A stretch of DNA of 64,000 bases from Streptomyces glaucescens (GCF_000761215.1 NZ_CP009438.1:3799001-3863000), one strand, 5' to 3'; shown: positions 10,331 to 19,636, counted from the stretch's first letter. Numbers and translations are program-made. The notes: generated from the sequence alone by a model not told the origin.

Positions 10331-10387
10331 GGGCGGCCACACGGGCGGTCACACGGGGCGGCCACACGGGGCGGTCACACAGGGCGG
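10331..10387. repeat. Tandem GGCGGYCACACG repeat
   Basis: Four near-identical units GGCGGCCACACG / GGCGGTCACACG with period 13-15 alternate C and T at the sixth base. The array directly abuts the 39-bp inverted copy of the SSI segment. Confidence 0.7.
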
Positions 10388-10388
10388 C

Positions 10389-10427
10389 ATGCGGTACGAC
10401 GGCACCGCGACCGCCCGTGTCACCGGC
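10389..10427. repeat. Inverted copy of SSI reactive-site DNA
   Basis: Read on the plus strand this encodes MRYDGTATARVTG, matching the SSI residues MRYGGTATARVTG. At DNA level 38 of 39 bases equal the reverse complement of 9861-9899. Homology stops abruptly at both ends, so it is a fragment and not a second gene. Confidence 0.88.
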
Positions 10428-10614
10428 GCCCGGGGCCTCCGCCCGCCCCGCGCCGGCCGGCCCCGCGCCCGCGGTCTCGAGCTCCGGCGACGCACCGGGA
10501 AGCCCTTTGCCCTGCGGCCCGGCTGCCTAGTACCGTGGGGGGCGATTGGTGACAGCGCGCTCGACTGTGTCATCATCTGCACGCACCACTCGCGTTCGCG
10601 CGGGCGGCTGTGCT

Positions 10615-10705
10615 GGAGGCGTCGCCTAGTCCGGTCTATGGCGCCGCACTGCTAATGCGGTTTGGGCCTTAAAGCCCATCGAGGGTTCAAATCCCTCCGC
10701 CTCCG
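10615..10705 (+). tRNA. tRNA-Ser(GCT)
   Basis: A 91-nt serine tRNA. The acceptor stem pairs GGAGGCG with CGCCTCC. The anticodon stem-loop CCGCA-CTGCTAA-TGCGG presents GCT for AGC/AGU codons. There is a long variable arm (GGGCCTTAAAGCCC) and a T arm with GGGTTCAAATCCC. CCA is not encoded. A strong hairpin follows 12 nt downstream. Confidence 0.96.
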
Positions 10706-10716
10706 CGCAAGATCAC

Positions 10717-10748
10717 CGAAACCCCGGTCCTCACGGACCGGGGTTTCG
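10717..10748 (+). terminator. Terminator after tRNA-Ser
   Basis: A 14-bp perfect stem, CGAAACCCCGGTCC / GGACCGGGGTTTCG, with a TCAC loop. Confidence 0.85.
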
Positions 10749-10852
10749 TCGTTCACGGCTCCTGCGGGAGCCCTCCCGGCGGCTCCGCCCCATCCCGTCC
10801 CATCCCGCCCCGACAGACATTTCCGCAGGTCAGACGGGGTAGACCAATCGGA

Positions 10853-10882
10853 TTTCACATGACGGCGGCAGTCATGTAATGT
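10853..10882 (+). promoter_or_regulatory. Promoter of tRNA-Arg with inverted repeat in spacer
   Basis: TTTCAC (10853-10858), an 18-bp spacer and TAATGT (10877-10882) lie about 57 bp before the tRNA. The spacer is mostly an inverted repeat, ACATGAC-GGCGGCA-GTCATGT (10857-10877), which could bind a regulator. This is pattern-based. Confidence 0.45.
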
Positions 10883-10938
10883 TCTTCCTGTCGCCGCGAG
10901 CGGGCCGGAAGGAACGAAAGCGGCGGAAAAAAGAACAA

Positions 10939-11011
10939 GCACTCGTAGCTTAACGGATAGAGCATCTGACTACGGATCAGAAGGTTGCAGGTTCGAATCC
11001 TGCCGAGTGCA
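10939..11011 (+). tRNA. tRNA-Arg(ACG)
   Basis: A 73-nt arginine tRNA. The acceptor stem pairs GCACTCG with CGAGTGC. The anticodon stem-loop TCTGA-CTACGGA-TCAGA carries ACG, read as inosine-CG for CGU/CGC/CGA. The T arm contains GGTTCGAATCC. CCA is not encoded. No integrated element follows. Confidence 0.96.
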
Positions 11012-11019
11012 CACAGATC

Positions 11020-11047
11020 AGAGGCCCCGGAGCGATCCGGGGCCTCT
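11020..11047 (+). terminator. Terminator after tRNA-Arg
   Basis: A 12-bp perfect stem, AGAGGCCCCGGA / TCCGGGGCCTCT, with a GCGA loop, nine bases after the tRNA end. Confidence 0.88.
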
Positions 11048-11084
11048 GGCGTTTCGGGGCGTCGGAGCGACAGAGCAGCGCCGC

Positions 11085-11138
11085 TTGTCCACAGAAGCCG
11101 TCGATCAGGCTGTGGATAACTGGAGTTGCTGTGGATCA
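11085..11138. promoter_or_regulatory. Cluster of three DnaA boxes
   Basis: TTGTCCACA at 11085-11093 is the preferred Streptomyces DnaA box. TGTGGATAA at 11111-11119 is the reverse complement of the classical TTATCCACA. TGTGGATCA at 11130-11138 is the reverse of TGATCCACA. All lie in 54 bp between tRNA-Arg and kptA, outside coding DNA. I recall a high-affinity cluster named D78 in this part of the S. coelicolor chromosome that restrains replication initiation; that this is its counterpart is inference. Confidence 0.75.
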
Positions 11139-11195
11139 AACCTGACAGGCGTATTTCGGGTGCGTGATCCGTGTCTCTCGCGGCACCCTGTCCGC

Positions 11196-11744
11196 ATGGA
11201 TGAGAGACGCACCGTGAAGGTGTCGAAGTACCTCTCGAAGCATCTGCGGCATCAGCCGGAGCGGATCGGGCTGAAGCCCGACAGCGGGGGATGGGTCGAG
11301 ATCGACACGCTGATCGCGGCCGCCGCGGCGCACGGGTTCCGTTTCACGCGGGCGGAGCTCGACCATGTGGTCGCCACCAACGACAAGCGGCGCTTCGCCG
11401 TCGAGGGTTCACGGATCCGCGCCAGTCAGGGCCATAGCATCGAGGTCGACCTGGGGCTCCCGGTGGCCACCCCGCCGCCGTACCTCTTCCACGGGACCGT
11501 GGCCCACAGCCTGGACGCGATCCGTGCCGAGGGACTGCGCGCCATGAACCGGCACGACGTGCACCTCTCGGCGGACCGCGAGACCGCGGCGCGTGTCGGT
11601 GCCCGCCGGGGACGGCCCGTGGTGCTCACGGTGGACGCGGGCGCCATGCACCGCGACGGTCATGAGTTCCGGGTCAGCGCCAACGGAGTCTGGCTGACCC
11701 GCGTCGTACCGCCGCCCTACCTCCGCTTTCCGGAGGGGCACTAG
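11196..11744 (+). CDS. kptA: RNA 2'-phosphotransferase (Tpt1/KptA)
   Basis: A 182-residue KptA/Tpt1 enzyme. The family transfers an internal RNA 2'-phosphate to NAD, giving ADP-ribose 1'',2''-cyclic phosphate and nicotinamide. Hallmarks are KYLSKHLRHQPERIGL near the N-terminus with GGWV following, ATNDKRRF in the first domain, then PYLFHGT and VHLSAD in the ADP-ribosyltransferase-like half. Full length for the family. The ATG at 11196 lies just before this conserved start; a longer in-frame extension runs through the tRNA-Arg terminator and is rejected. No ribosome site is obvious. The physiological RNA substrate in bacteria is not established; the neighbouring tRNA genes are suggestive but not proof. 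Confidence 0.92.
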   Translation: MDERRTVKVSKYLSKHLRHQPERIGLKPDSGGWVEIDTLIAAAAAHGFRFTRAELDHVVATNDKRRFAVEGSRIRASQGHSIEVDLGLPVATPPPYLFHGTVAHSLDAIRAEGLRAMNRHDVHLSADRETAARVGARRGRPVVLTVDAGAMHRDGHEFRVSANGVWLTRVVPPPYLRFPEGH

Positions 11745-11844
11745 CCAGCAGGACCGCGTCGTCGAGCCGGCACGTTCGAGGAACGGCGGCAGGACCCCGA
11801 CGCCCGGTCCGCGGACGGCATCCAGACCGTGAGCGCCGGTCACC

Positions 11845-11858
11845 GTTTCACGTGAAAC
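11845..11858. promoter_or_regulatory. parS site (perfect)
   Basis: GTTTCACGTGAAAC, the Streptomyces ParB-binding sequence, lies in the gap 27 bp before the F420-type oxidoreductase start. Confidence 0.93.
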
Positions 11859-11884
11859 ACCACGGCCCGCTTAGGCTCGGTGGC

Positions 11885-12787
11885 ATGAGTCTGCGCCTGA
11901 GCACCGTCATCCTCCCGTACCGCCGCTGGCACGAAGGCACCAAGGAGGCATGGCAGCGTGCCGAGCAGCTCGGCTTCCACACCGGCTACACCTATGACCA
12001 CCTGTCCTGGCGCAGCTTCCGCGACGGGCCCTGGTTCGGCGCCGTGCCGACCCTGACCGCCGCCGCGGCCGTGACCCGGCGACTGCGCCTGGGCACCCTG
12101 GTGACCTCGCCGAACTTCCGCCACCCGGTGACCCTTGCCAAGGAACTGATCTCCCTCGACGACATCTCCGGCGGCCGGATCACCCTCGGGGTCGGCGCGG
12201 GCGGCACCGGCTTCGACGCGACCGCGCTCGGCCAGGAGCCCTGGACCCCGCGCGAGCGCGCCGACCGCTTCGGCGAGTTCGTACCGCTGCTGGACCGGCT
12301 CCTCACCCAGGAGTCGGTCTCGTACGAGGGCGACTTCTACTCGGCGCACGAGGCCCGCAACATCCCCGGCTGCGTGCAGCGTCCCCGGCTGCCCTTCGCC
12401 GTCGCCGCCACCGGCCCGCGAGGACTGAAGCTCGCCGCCCGGTACGGGCAGGCCTGGGTCACCACGGGCGACCCGAAGCTGTACGAGACCGGCACGCCCG
12501 AGCAGTCGGTCCAGGCCCTTCGCGGGCAGGTCGAGAAGCTCGCGGACGCGTGCGCGGCGATCGGACGTGACGTGACCGCGCTCGACAAGGTGCTGCTCAC
12601 CGGATTCACCCCGGACCGTGGCCGTCCCCTGGAGTCCCTGGACGCCTTCGTCGATTTCGCCGGACGGCACCGGGAGCTGGGCTTCACCGAGATCGTCGTC
12701 CACTGGCCCGTCCCCGACTCGGACTTCGCCGCGGACCAGAAGGTGTTCGAGCGCATCGCCATGGAGGCGCCGGCCCAGCTGGCCTGA
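11885..12787 (+). CDS. LLM-class F420-dependent oxidoreductase
   Basis: A 300-residue luciferase-like monooxygenase-fold protein, a class that in actinobacteria mostly uses coenzyme F420. Family signs are the early barrel strand (HTGYTYDHL), LRLGTLVTSPNFRHPVTLAKE, and the GGRITLGVGAGGTGFD segment that begins the cofactor region, then PFAVAATGPRGLKLAARYGQAW. The ATG at 11885 is preferred over an in-frame ATG at 11852, which falls within the parS palindrome. TAGGCT at 11872-11877 seven bases before it suggests a leaderless transcript. Substrate unknown; FMN use cannot be excluded. Confidence 0.85.
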   Translation: MSLRLSTVILPYRRWHEGTKEAWQRAEQLGFHTGYTYDHLSWRSFRDGPWFGAVPTLTAAAAVTRRLRLGTLVTSPNFRHPVTLAKELISLDDISGGRITLGVGAGGTGFDATALGQEPWTPRERADRFGEFVPLLDRLLTQESVSYEGDFYSAHEARNIPGCVQRPRLPFAVAATGPRGLKLAARYGQAWVTTGDPKLYETGTPEQSVQALRGQVEKLADACAAIGRDVTALDKVLLTGFTPDRGRPLESLDAFVDFAGRHRELGFTEIVVHWPVPDSDFAADQKVFERIAMEAPAQLA

Positions 12788-12842
12788 GAGGACGGTGTGT
12801 GACCGGATGGACAGTGACGGTGACCACTCAGATGTGCGGAGT

Positions 12843-12860
12843 CCCGCACGGTCGTGCGGG
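12843..12860. terminator. Short hairpin before HAD gene
   Basis: CCCGCACG-GT-CGTGCGGG, an 8-bp perfect stem in the 94-bp gap between two same-strand genes, is either a terminator of the upstream gene or a leader structure. Confidence 0.5.
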
Positions 12861-12881
12861 CATATGCGGGAGAATGGCCGG

Positions 12882-13790
12882 GTGACCTCAGCGACTCGAC
12901 AGCCCGAGACCCCGGCCGCCGCGATACCGCCCCGGCTGATCGCCACCGACCTGGACGGCACGCTGCTGCGCGACGACAAGTCGGTCTCCCCACGGACGAT
13001 CGCCGCCCTCGCGGCCGCCGAGGAGGCGGGCATCGAGGTCTTCTTCGTCACCGGCCGCCCGGCCCGCTGGATGGACGTCGTCAGTGATCATGTCCACGGC
13101 CACGGCCTGGCGATCTGCGGCAACGGCGCCGCCGTGGTCGACCTGCACGGCGGCCCCGGCACGCACCGCTTCGTGAAGGTGCGGGAGCTGGCCCGGGAGA
13201 ACGCGCGGGACGCCGTACGGCTGCTGCGGGAGTCGGCACCGGGCACGGTCTTCGCGGTGGAGCAGACGTACGGCTTCTACCAGGAGCCGGACTATCCCAA
13301 GCTGCACATGGAGGTGCCGGACGCGCTCGCGCCCGCCGAGCACCTGCTCGCCTCGGACGCGCCGGGTGCCGGCGAGCCCGTGCTCAAGATCCTCGCCTAC
13401 CACCCCACCCTCGATCCGGACGCCTTCCTGACCCTGGCCCGCCTCGCCATCGGCGACCGCGCCAACGTCACCCGCTCCAGCCCCAGCGCCCTGCTGGAGA
13501 TCAGCGGCCCGGGCGTCTCCAAGGCCAGCACGCTCGCGCTCTGCTGTGCCGAGCGCGGCATCTCCCACGAGGAGGTCGTCGCGTTCGGGGACATGCCGAA
13601 CGACGTCGAGATGCTCACCTGGGCAGGGCAGTCGTACGCGATGGGCAACGCGCACCCCGACGCCGTCGCGGCGGCGTCCGGCCGTACCGCCGCGAACAAC
13701 GAGGACGGCGTGGCGGTGGTGATCGAGCGGCTGCTCGCGGAGCGCGGCCACACGCTCTCCGAGCGGACCGGCCACCGGCTCGACGGCTGA
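12882..13790 (+). CDS. HAD-family phosphatase, Cof type
   Basis: A 302-residue haloacid dehalogenase-superfamily hydrolase. Motif I is DLDGTLL at about residues 27-33. Motif II lies in the FFVTGRP segment. Motif III is the SKASTLALC lysine, and motif IV is GDMPNDVEML. The large cap between motifs II and III is of the Cof/IIB kind, so it probably hydrolyses sugar phosphates or other small phosphates. The GTG at 12882 is chosen because GGGAGAA lies at 12868-12874; an ATG at 12864 is the alternative. It could be cotranscribed with the upstream oxidoreductase unless the hairpin terminates. Substrate unknown. Confidence 0.88.
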   Translation: MTSATRQPETPAAAIPPRLIATDLDGTLLRDDKSVSPRTIAALAAAEEAGIEVFFVTGRPARWMDVVSDHVHGHGLAICGNGAAVVDLHGGPGTHRFVKVRELARENARDAVRLLRESAPGTVFAVEQTYGFYQEPDYPKLHMEVPDALAPAEHLLASDAPGAGEPVLKILAYHPTLDPDAFLTLARLAIGDRANVTRSSPSALLEISGPGVSKASTLALCCAERGISHEEVVAFGDMPNDVEMLTWAGQSYAMGNAHPDAVAAASGRTAANNEDGVAVVIERLLAERGHTLSERTGHRLDG

Positions 13791-13845
13791 GCGGACACAC
13801 GCCAGGGCGTGCCTGCGACGTCCCTTCTGCCCGGCGACGCCCGGC

Positions 13846-14916
13846 CTAGCCGATCCGGACCCCGCGGGCCGCCAGCCAGGGCACCGGATCGAGCCCCGAG
13901 CCCAGCTCGCGGGTGACCCGGACCTCGAAGTGCAGGTGCGGGCCGGTGGAGTTGCCGGTGGTGCCGGACTGGCCGATCCACTGGCCCGTCCCCACCCGCT
14001 CGCCCTGGTCCACGGCGATGGACGCGAGATGGGCGTACTGCGTGTAGTAGCCGCCCCGGTGCTCGAGCACGACCTCCATGCCGAAGGCACCCCCGCAGGA
14101 CACCTTGACGACCTTGCCCGCGCCGACCGCCCGCACCGGTGTGCCGATCGGCACCGCGAAGTCCTGCCCGGTGTGCCGGTGGGCCCACCGGGCACCGCCG
14201 CTGCCGAACGAGGCGGACAGCGTGTACGTCTCCACCGGCGCCACCCACGCGGTCGTGTAGGACGTCTCCGGCTGGTCCAGCCGTACCGCACCCCGGCAGC
14301 TGCCCGCCGCGGCCGAGACGTCCGCCTCGCCCTGGAGGCGGGTGCGCGCCTCCTGCAGCTTCCGCTCGATGGACGCCTTCATCGCCGCGAGTTCGGCGTT
14401 CCGCTCCTCCAGCGCCCGCCAGGCCGCCTCGGCCCTCGCCTCGTCGGCGGCGAGCCGGGCCTGCGCGCGACGGCTCTTGGCGATCGCGTTGTTCACCGCG
14501 AGCTCGGCCTGTGACAAGGCGTGCTGACCGCGCATGAGCTCCTCCGGGCTGCCGGCGAGGACGAGCCGCGCGGCGATCGGCAGTCCCCCGCCGTCCCGGT
14601 ACTGGGCGCGGGCGATCCGCCCCAGATCCTCGTGGAGCACGGCGATCTCCCGCCGCTGGTCCTCCAGCAGCCCTTCCAGCCGGCGGGCCTCCGCCCGCTG
14701 TGCCTCGGCCTCGTGCCGTCCCCGCTCGTACTGCTGGGTGGCCACCGCCGCGTCCCGGTACAGGCGGGCCACCCGGGTGCCGGTTCCCGTGCCGGAGCCG
14801 TCGGCGCCCCCGGTCACACCGTCGCCGACGGAGGGGTCTCCGGGCCGGGCGGCGAGCACGGCCAGCGCGCACACGAGCAGGGCGCAGAGCACGGGATGAC
14901 GACGAGGTGACAGCAT
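13846..14916 (-). CDS. Secreted M23 peptidoglycan endopeptidase
   Basis: A 356-residue extracellular wall hydrolase. A signal peptide occupies about residues 1-24 (basic start, then VLCALLVCALAVLA). A long coiled coil follows at about 55-210, rich in Glu/Arg/Ala, resembling the N-terminus of EnvC/NlpD-type proteins. The C-terminal LytM/M23 domain has the zinc motifs HRHTGQDF and GPHLHFEV and so looks catalytically competent. Coiled coil plus LytM suggests a division- or growth-linked endopeptidase or amidase activator. The ATG at 14916 begins the signal peptide; a longer open frame upstream runs antisense into cydCD and is not real. Confidence 0.88.
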   Translation of the reverse strand: MLSPRRHPVLCALLVCALAVLAARPGDPSVGDGVTGGADGSGTGTGTRVARLYRDAAVATQQYERGRHEAEAQRAEARRLEGLLEDQRREIAVLHEDLGRIARAQYRDGGGLPIAARLVLAGSPEELMRGQHALSQAELAVNNAIAKSRRAQARLAADEARAEAAWRALEERNAELAAMKASIERKLQEARTRLQGEADVSAAAGSCRGAVRLDQPETSYTTAWVAPVETYTLSASFGSGGARWAHRHTGQDFAVPIGTPVRAVGAGKVVKVSCGGAFGMEVVLEHRGGYYTQYAHLASIAVDQGERVGTGQWIGQSGTTGNSTGPHLHFEVRVTRELGSGLDPVPWLAARGVRIG

Positions 14917-15020
14917 GTCAGCGATCGTGTCCCGCGCCCGGCTCGGGGGCCTGTTCTGCTCGTACGCATGGGGGACGGGCGGGCCCGGATGGAGCAGTCC
15001 CCCGGGTGGATGACGGTCCG

Positions 15021-18000
15021 TCAGCCGACGGAGGCGGCCGCCGGGTGCTCCGCCGTCGACTCCCTCGCCAGCATCTCGCGCAGCGGTCCGTCCGCCGCGG
15101 CCAGCTCCGCGTACGTCCCGCGCTGCACCACCCGGCCCGCGTCCAGCACCAGCACCTCGTCCACGTCCTGGAGCCCGGCCAGCCGGTGGGTGATCAGCAG
15201 CGTCGTCCGGCCCGCGGTGGCGGCCAGCAGATCGGCGGTGAGGGCGTCGGCGGTCGGCAGGTCCAGATGCTCGGCCGGCTCGTCCAGGACGAGCACCGGG
15301 AAGTCGGCGAGCAGCGCCCGCGCGAGGGCCAGCCGCTGCCGCTGACCGCCCGAGAGCCGGGCCCCGTGCTCGCCCACGAGGGTGTCCAGCCCGTCGGGCA
15401 GGCTGTCGGCCCACTCCAGCAGCCGGGCCCGGGCGAGCGCGGCACGCAGCTCGTCCTCCGTCGCGTCCCGCCGGGCGAGCAGCAGGTTCTCCCGCACGGT
15501 GCTGTCGAAGAGGTGCGCGTCCTGGGCGCTCAGCCCGACCAGACGCCGTACGTCGTCGCCGTCGAGGGCGTACGCGTCCACCCCGGCCAGCGTGTATCCG
15601 CCCGAGCGGGCGTCGAGGAACCGCAGCAGCACCTGCGCCAGGGTCGTCTTGCCGGACCCGGAGGGGCCGACGACCGCGATCCGGCGTCCCTGGTGCAGCG
15701 TCAGGTCGACTCCGGCGAGAGCGTCCCGGTCCTGGCCGGAGTGGCGGGCGGACAGGTCGCGCAGGGCCAGCGGGAACGGCGTCGCGGGCGCACTCCGGGG
15801 CCGCTCCGGCTCCCGCACCGGCCCGGGCGCGTCCAGCACCTCGAACACGCGCTCCGCGCTCCGCGCCACCCGCTGCCGGTACTGCACCGCCGACGGCAGC
15901 CCCAGGACGGCCTCGAAGGCGGCCAGCGGAGTGAGCACGACGACGGCCAGGGCGATGCCGCTCAGCCGCCCGTCGGCCACCGCCCGGACGCCCGTGAGCG
16001 CGGCGGCGGTGACGGTCAGTCCGCAGATCAGCGCGGTCAGGCCGGCGCCGAGGGCGGTGGCGGTGGCCGCGCGCGAGGCGATCCGGGTCAGCTCGGCGTC
16101 GGCCCGCCGGGTCCTCGCGGTACGGGTGGGCAGGGCACCGGCGACGGTCAGTTCCGCGGTGCCGGTGAGCAGGTCGGCCACGTGTGTCGCGAGCGCGCCG
16201 CGGGCGGGGGCGAGGCGCCGCTCCGCACGGCGGGCCACGGCACCGGTGAGCAGCGGGACTCCGGCGCCGGAGGCCAGCAGGCCGGCGGCGAGGACGGCCC
16301 CGGCCTCGGGCAGCAGCCAGGCCGTGAAACCGGCCGAGACCGCGCAGACCACGACGGCGGACCCGGCGGGGAGCAGCCAGCGCAGCCAGTAGTCCTGGAG
16401 CGCGTCGACGTCGGCGACGAGCCGGGAGAGGAGGTCGCCCCGGCGGGTGGTGCGCAGACCGGCGGGGGCCAGCCGTTCCAGCCGCCGGTATACGGCCACC
16501 CTGGTGTCGGCCAGCATCCGCAGCACCGTGTCGTGCGACACCAGCCGCTCGGCGTACCGGAACACCGCCCGGCCGATCCCGAAGGCCCGCGTCGCCGTCA
16601 CGGCCACCATCAGATACAGCACGGGCGGCTGCTGGGACGCCCGTGAGATGAGCCAGCCGGAGGTGGCCATCAGTCCGACGGCACTGCCGAGCGCGAGGCT
16701 CCCGAGCAGCAGCGCGAGGGCGAGCCGGCCGCGTCGGGCGCGGGAGAGGACGCGGACGCGGGCGAGCACACCGGTGGGTGCGCCGGCCTGCTGGGACGTG
16801 GCCGCGTCGCACTCCGCCGGACCGGCCGCGGCCACGGCTGCCGTGTCGTCGGAAGCGACACGCGGCTCCGGTTCCGTACCGGCGCGGCGGGGTGCGGGCA
16901 CCGCCGTGGACGGGGGCGGGGGCGCCACCGAGCGGACGGGCCCGGCGTCCGGTGCGTCCAGCCGTACGACCCGGTCCGCCACGTCCAGCAGCGCCGGCCG
17001 GTGCACCACCAGCAGCACGGTGCGTCCGGCGGCGAGGCGCCGGACCGCCGCGACGATCTCCGCCTCCGTGGCACCGTCGAGCGCCGCCGTCGGCTCGTCC
17101 AGCAGCAGCACGGGCCGGTCGGCGAGAAAGGCCCGGGCCATGGCGAGCCGCTGGCGCTGGCCGGCGGACAGGCCGGCACCGTCCTCGCCCAGGACCGTGT
17201 CCGTCCCCTGCGGGAGGGCCTCGACGAACTCCAGTGCGCCCGCGTCCCGCAGCGCCCGGCGTACGGCGTCGTCGTCGGCGTCGGGGCGGGCCAGGCGGAC
17301 GTTCTCGGCGATCGTCCCGGCGTACAGATGGGGCCGCTGCGGCACCCACGCGACGCGCGAGCGCCACTCCTCCAGGTCGACGCCGGTGAGATCGGCTCCT
17401 CCGACGCGCACCCGGCCGCCGGTGGGCCGTACGAAGCCGAGCGCGACGTCGAGCAGCGTGGACTTGCCGGCACCGCTCGGGCCGACGAGGGCGACGGTCT
17501 CACCGGGCCGCACGGTGAGGGAGACGCCGGAGACCGCGTCCGTCACGCGGCCCGGGTGCCGGACGGTCACGTTCTCGAAGGTCAGCGGGCCGGCCGGGAC
17601 GGCGCCGGTGCCCGAGGCCGGTACCCGGGTCTCCAGCACCGAGAAGATCTCCTCGGCGGCCGCCAGGCCTTCCGCCGCCGCGTGGTACTGGGCGCCGACC
17701 TGCCGCAGCGGCAGATAGGCCTCGGGGGCGAGGACGAGGATCACCAGGCCGGTGTACAGGTCCATCTCGCCGTGCACGAGTCGCATGCCGATCGTCACGG
17801 CGACCAGAGCCACCGAGAGGGTGGCCAGCAGTTCCAGCGCGAAGGACGACAGGAAGGCGATGCGCAGGGTGCGCAGGGTCGCCTGGCGGTACTCACCGGT
17901 GATGCGCTTGATCGACTCGGCCTGGGCCTTGGCCCGGCCGAACACCTTCAGCGTCGGCAGCCCCGCGACGACGTCCAGGAAATGACCGGACAGCCGGGAC

Positions 18001-18587
18001 AGCAGCCGCCACTGACGGTCCATCCGGGACTGGGTGGCCCAGCCGATCAGCACCATGAAGAGCGGGATGAGAGGCAGGGTGCCGACGATGATCGCCGCCG
18101 ACACCCAGTCCTCGGTGACGATCCGCGCCAGCACCGCCACCGGCACCACCACCGCGAGCCCCAGCTGGGGCAGGTAGCGGGCGAAGTAGTCGTCGAGCGC
18201 GTCGATCCCCCGCGTCGCCAGGGCCACCAGCGAGCCGGTGCGCTGTCCGCTCAGCCACCCCGGGCCGAGCGCGGCCGCTCGGTCCAGCAGCCGTCCTCGC
18301 AGCTCGGACTTCACTGCCGCGCCGGCCCGGTGCGCGGCCAGCTCGGTGAGCCAGGCGACCAGGGCGCGGCCGCACCCGACGGCCAGCAACAGCAGGAGCG
18401 GTGTGCGCAGCTCGGTGCTCGACAGTCCGTCCTGGAAGGCGCCGACCACCGTCTCGGCGATGAGCATCGCCTGCGCGACGACCAGCCCGGCGCCGACGGC
18501 ACCCAGGCCGACGACCGCCACCAGGAAGAACCGGGTGGCACGGGCGTGGCGAAGCAGCCGTGGATCGATCGGTTTCACGTGAAACAC
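15021..18587 (-). CDS. cydCD: Fused CydD-CydC ABC exporter for cytochrome bd assembly
   Basis: A 1188-residue fusion of two ABC half-transporters. CydDC exports cysteine/glutathione and is needed to assemble cytochrome bd. The first half (about residues 1-560) has a six-helix membrane domain and an ATPase with GPSGAGKSTLL, LSAGQRQRLAMARA and VLLLDEPTAAL. The second half (about 600-1188) has GPSGSGKTTLAQ, LSGGQRQRLALARA and VLVLDEPAEHLD. Fusion is normal in Streptomyces. It is last in the cydA-cydB-cydCD operon. The GTG at 18587 lies three bases after the cydB stop; a GTG at 18578 fits the GAGG at 18589-18592 better. A perfect parS spells the codons FHVK here. Confidence 0.95.
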   Translation of the reverse strand: MFHVKPIDPRLLRHARATRFFLVAVVGLGAVGAGLVVAQAMLIAETVVGAFQDGLSSTELRTPLLLLLAVGCGRALVAWLTELAAHRAGAAVKSELRGRLLDRAAALGPGWLSGQRTGSLVALATRGIDALDDYFARYLPQLGLAVVVPVAVLARIVTEDWVSAAIIVGTLPLIPLFMVLIGWATQSRMDRQWRLLSRLSGHFLDVVAGLPTLKVFGRAKAQAESIKRITGEYRQATLRTLRIAFLSSFALELLATLSVALVAVTIGMRLVHGEMDLYTGLVILVLAPEAYLPLRQVGAQYHAAAEGLAAAEEIFSVLETRVPASGTGAVPAGPLTFENVTVRHPGRVTDAVSGVSLTVRPGETVALVGPSGAGKSTLLDVALGFVRPTGGRVRVGGADLTGVDLEEWRSRVAWVPQRPHLYAGTIAENVRLARPDADDDAVRRALRDAGALEFVEALPQGTDTVLGEDGAGLSAGQRQRLAMARAFLADRPVLLLDEPTAALDGATEAEIVAAVRRLAAGRTVLLVVHRPALLDVADRVVRLDAPDAGPVRSVAPPPPSTAVPAPRRAGTEPEPRVASDDTAAVAAAGPAECDAATSQQAGAPTGVLARVRVLSRARRGRLALALLLGSLALGSAVGLMATSGWLISRASQQPPVLYLMVAVTATRAFGIGRAVFRYAERLVSHDTVLRMLADTRVAVYRRLERLAPAGLRTTRRGDLLSRLVADVDALQDYWLRWLLPAGSAVVVCAVSAGFTAWLLPEAGAVLAAGLLASGAGVPLLTGAVARRAERRLAPARGALATHVADLLTGTAELTVAGALPTRTARTRRADAELTRIASRAATATALGAGLTALICGLTVTAAALTGVRAVADGRLSGIALAVVVLTPLAAFEAVLGLPSAVQYRQRVARSAERVFEVLDAPGPVREPERPRSAPATPFPLALRDLSARHSGQDRDALAGVDLTLHQGRRIAVVGPSGSGKTTLAQVLLRFLDARSGGYTLAGVDAYALDGDDVRRLVGLSAQDAHLFDSTVRENLLLARRDATEDELRAALARARLLEWADSLPDGLDTLVGEHGARLSGGQRQRLALARALLADFPVLVLDEPAEHLDLPTADALTADLLAATAGRTTLLITHRLAGLQDVDEVLVLDAGRVVQRGTYAELAAADGPLREMLARESTAEHPAAASVG
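18572..18585. promoter_or_regulatory. parS site overlapping cydCD start
   Basis: Perfect GTTTCACGTGAAAC at the cydB-cydCD junction, covering the first codons of the longer cydCD frame or lying just before the alternative GTG at 18578. Confidence 0.92.
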
Positions 18588-18590
18588 ACC

Positions 18591-19616
<1,026 letters not shown>

Positions 19617-19636
19617 GACTGTGCGGCTCCCTCGGC

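Larger units (their letters stand above)
10260..10614. other. 355-bp gene-free gap upstream of SSI gene
   Basis: Holds the SSI leader, a four-unit tandem repeat (10331-10387), the inverted copy of the SSI reactive-site DNA (10389-10427) and presumably the tRNA-Ser promoter. The repeat-rich middle is very G+C rich. No further gene is supported. Confidence 0.6.

Noticed and set aside
10331..10387. CRISPR-like short repeats
   Set aside because: Units are 13-15 bp with no unique spacers and no cas genes; it is a simple tandem repeat.
10615..11195. Integrative element using tRNA-Ser or tRNA-Arg as attachment site
   Set aside because: No integrase and no repeated tRNA 3' end downstream; each tRNA is followed directly by its terminator and by core genes.
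12618..12881. N-terminal extension of the HAD phosphatase by 88 residues
   Set aside because: The extra region overlaps the oxidoreductase gene in another frame, crosses a hairpin and lacks conservation signs; GGGAG points to the GTG at 12882.
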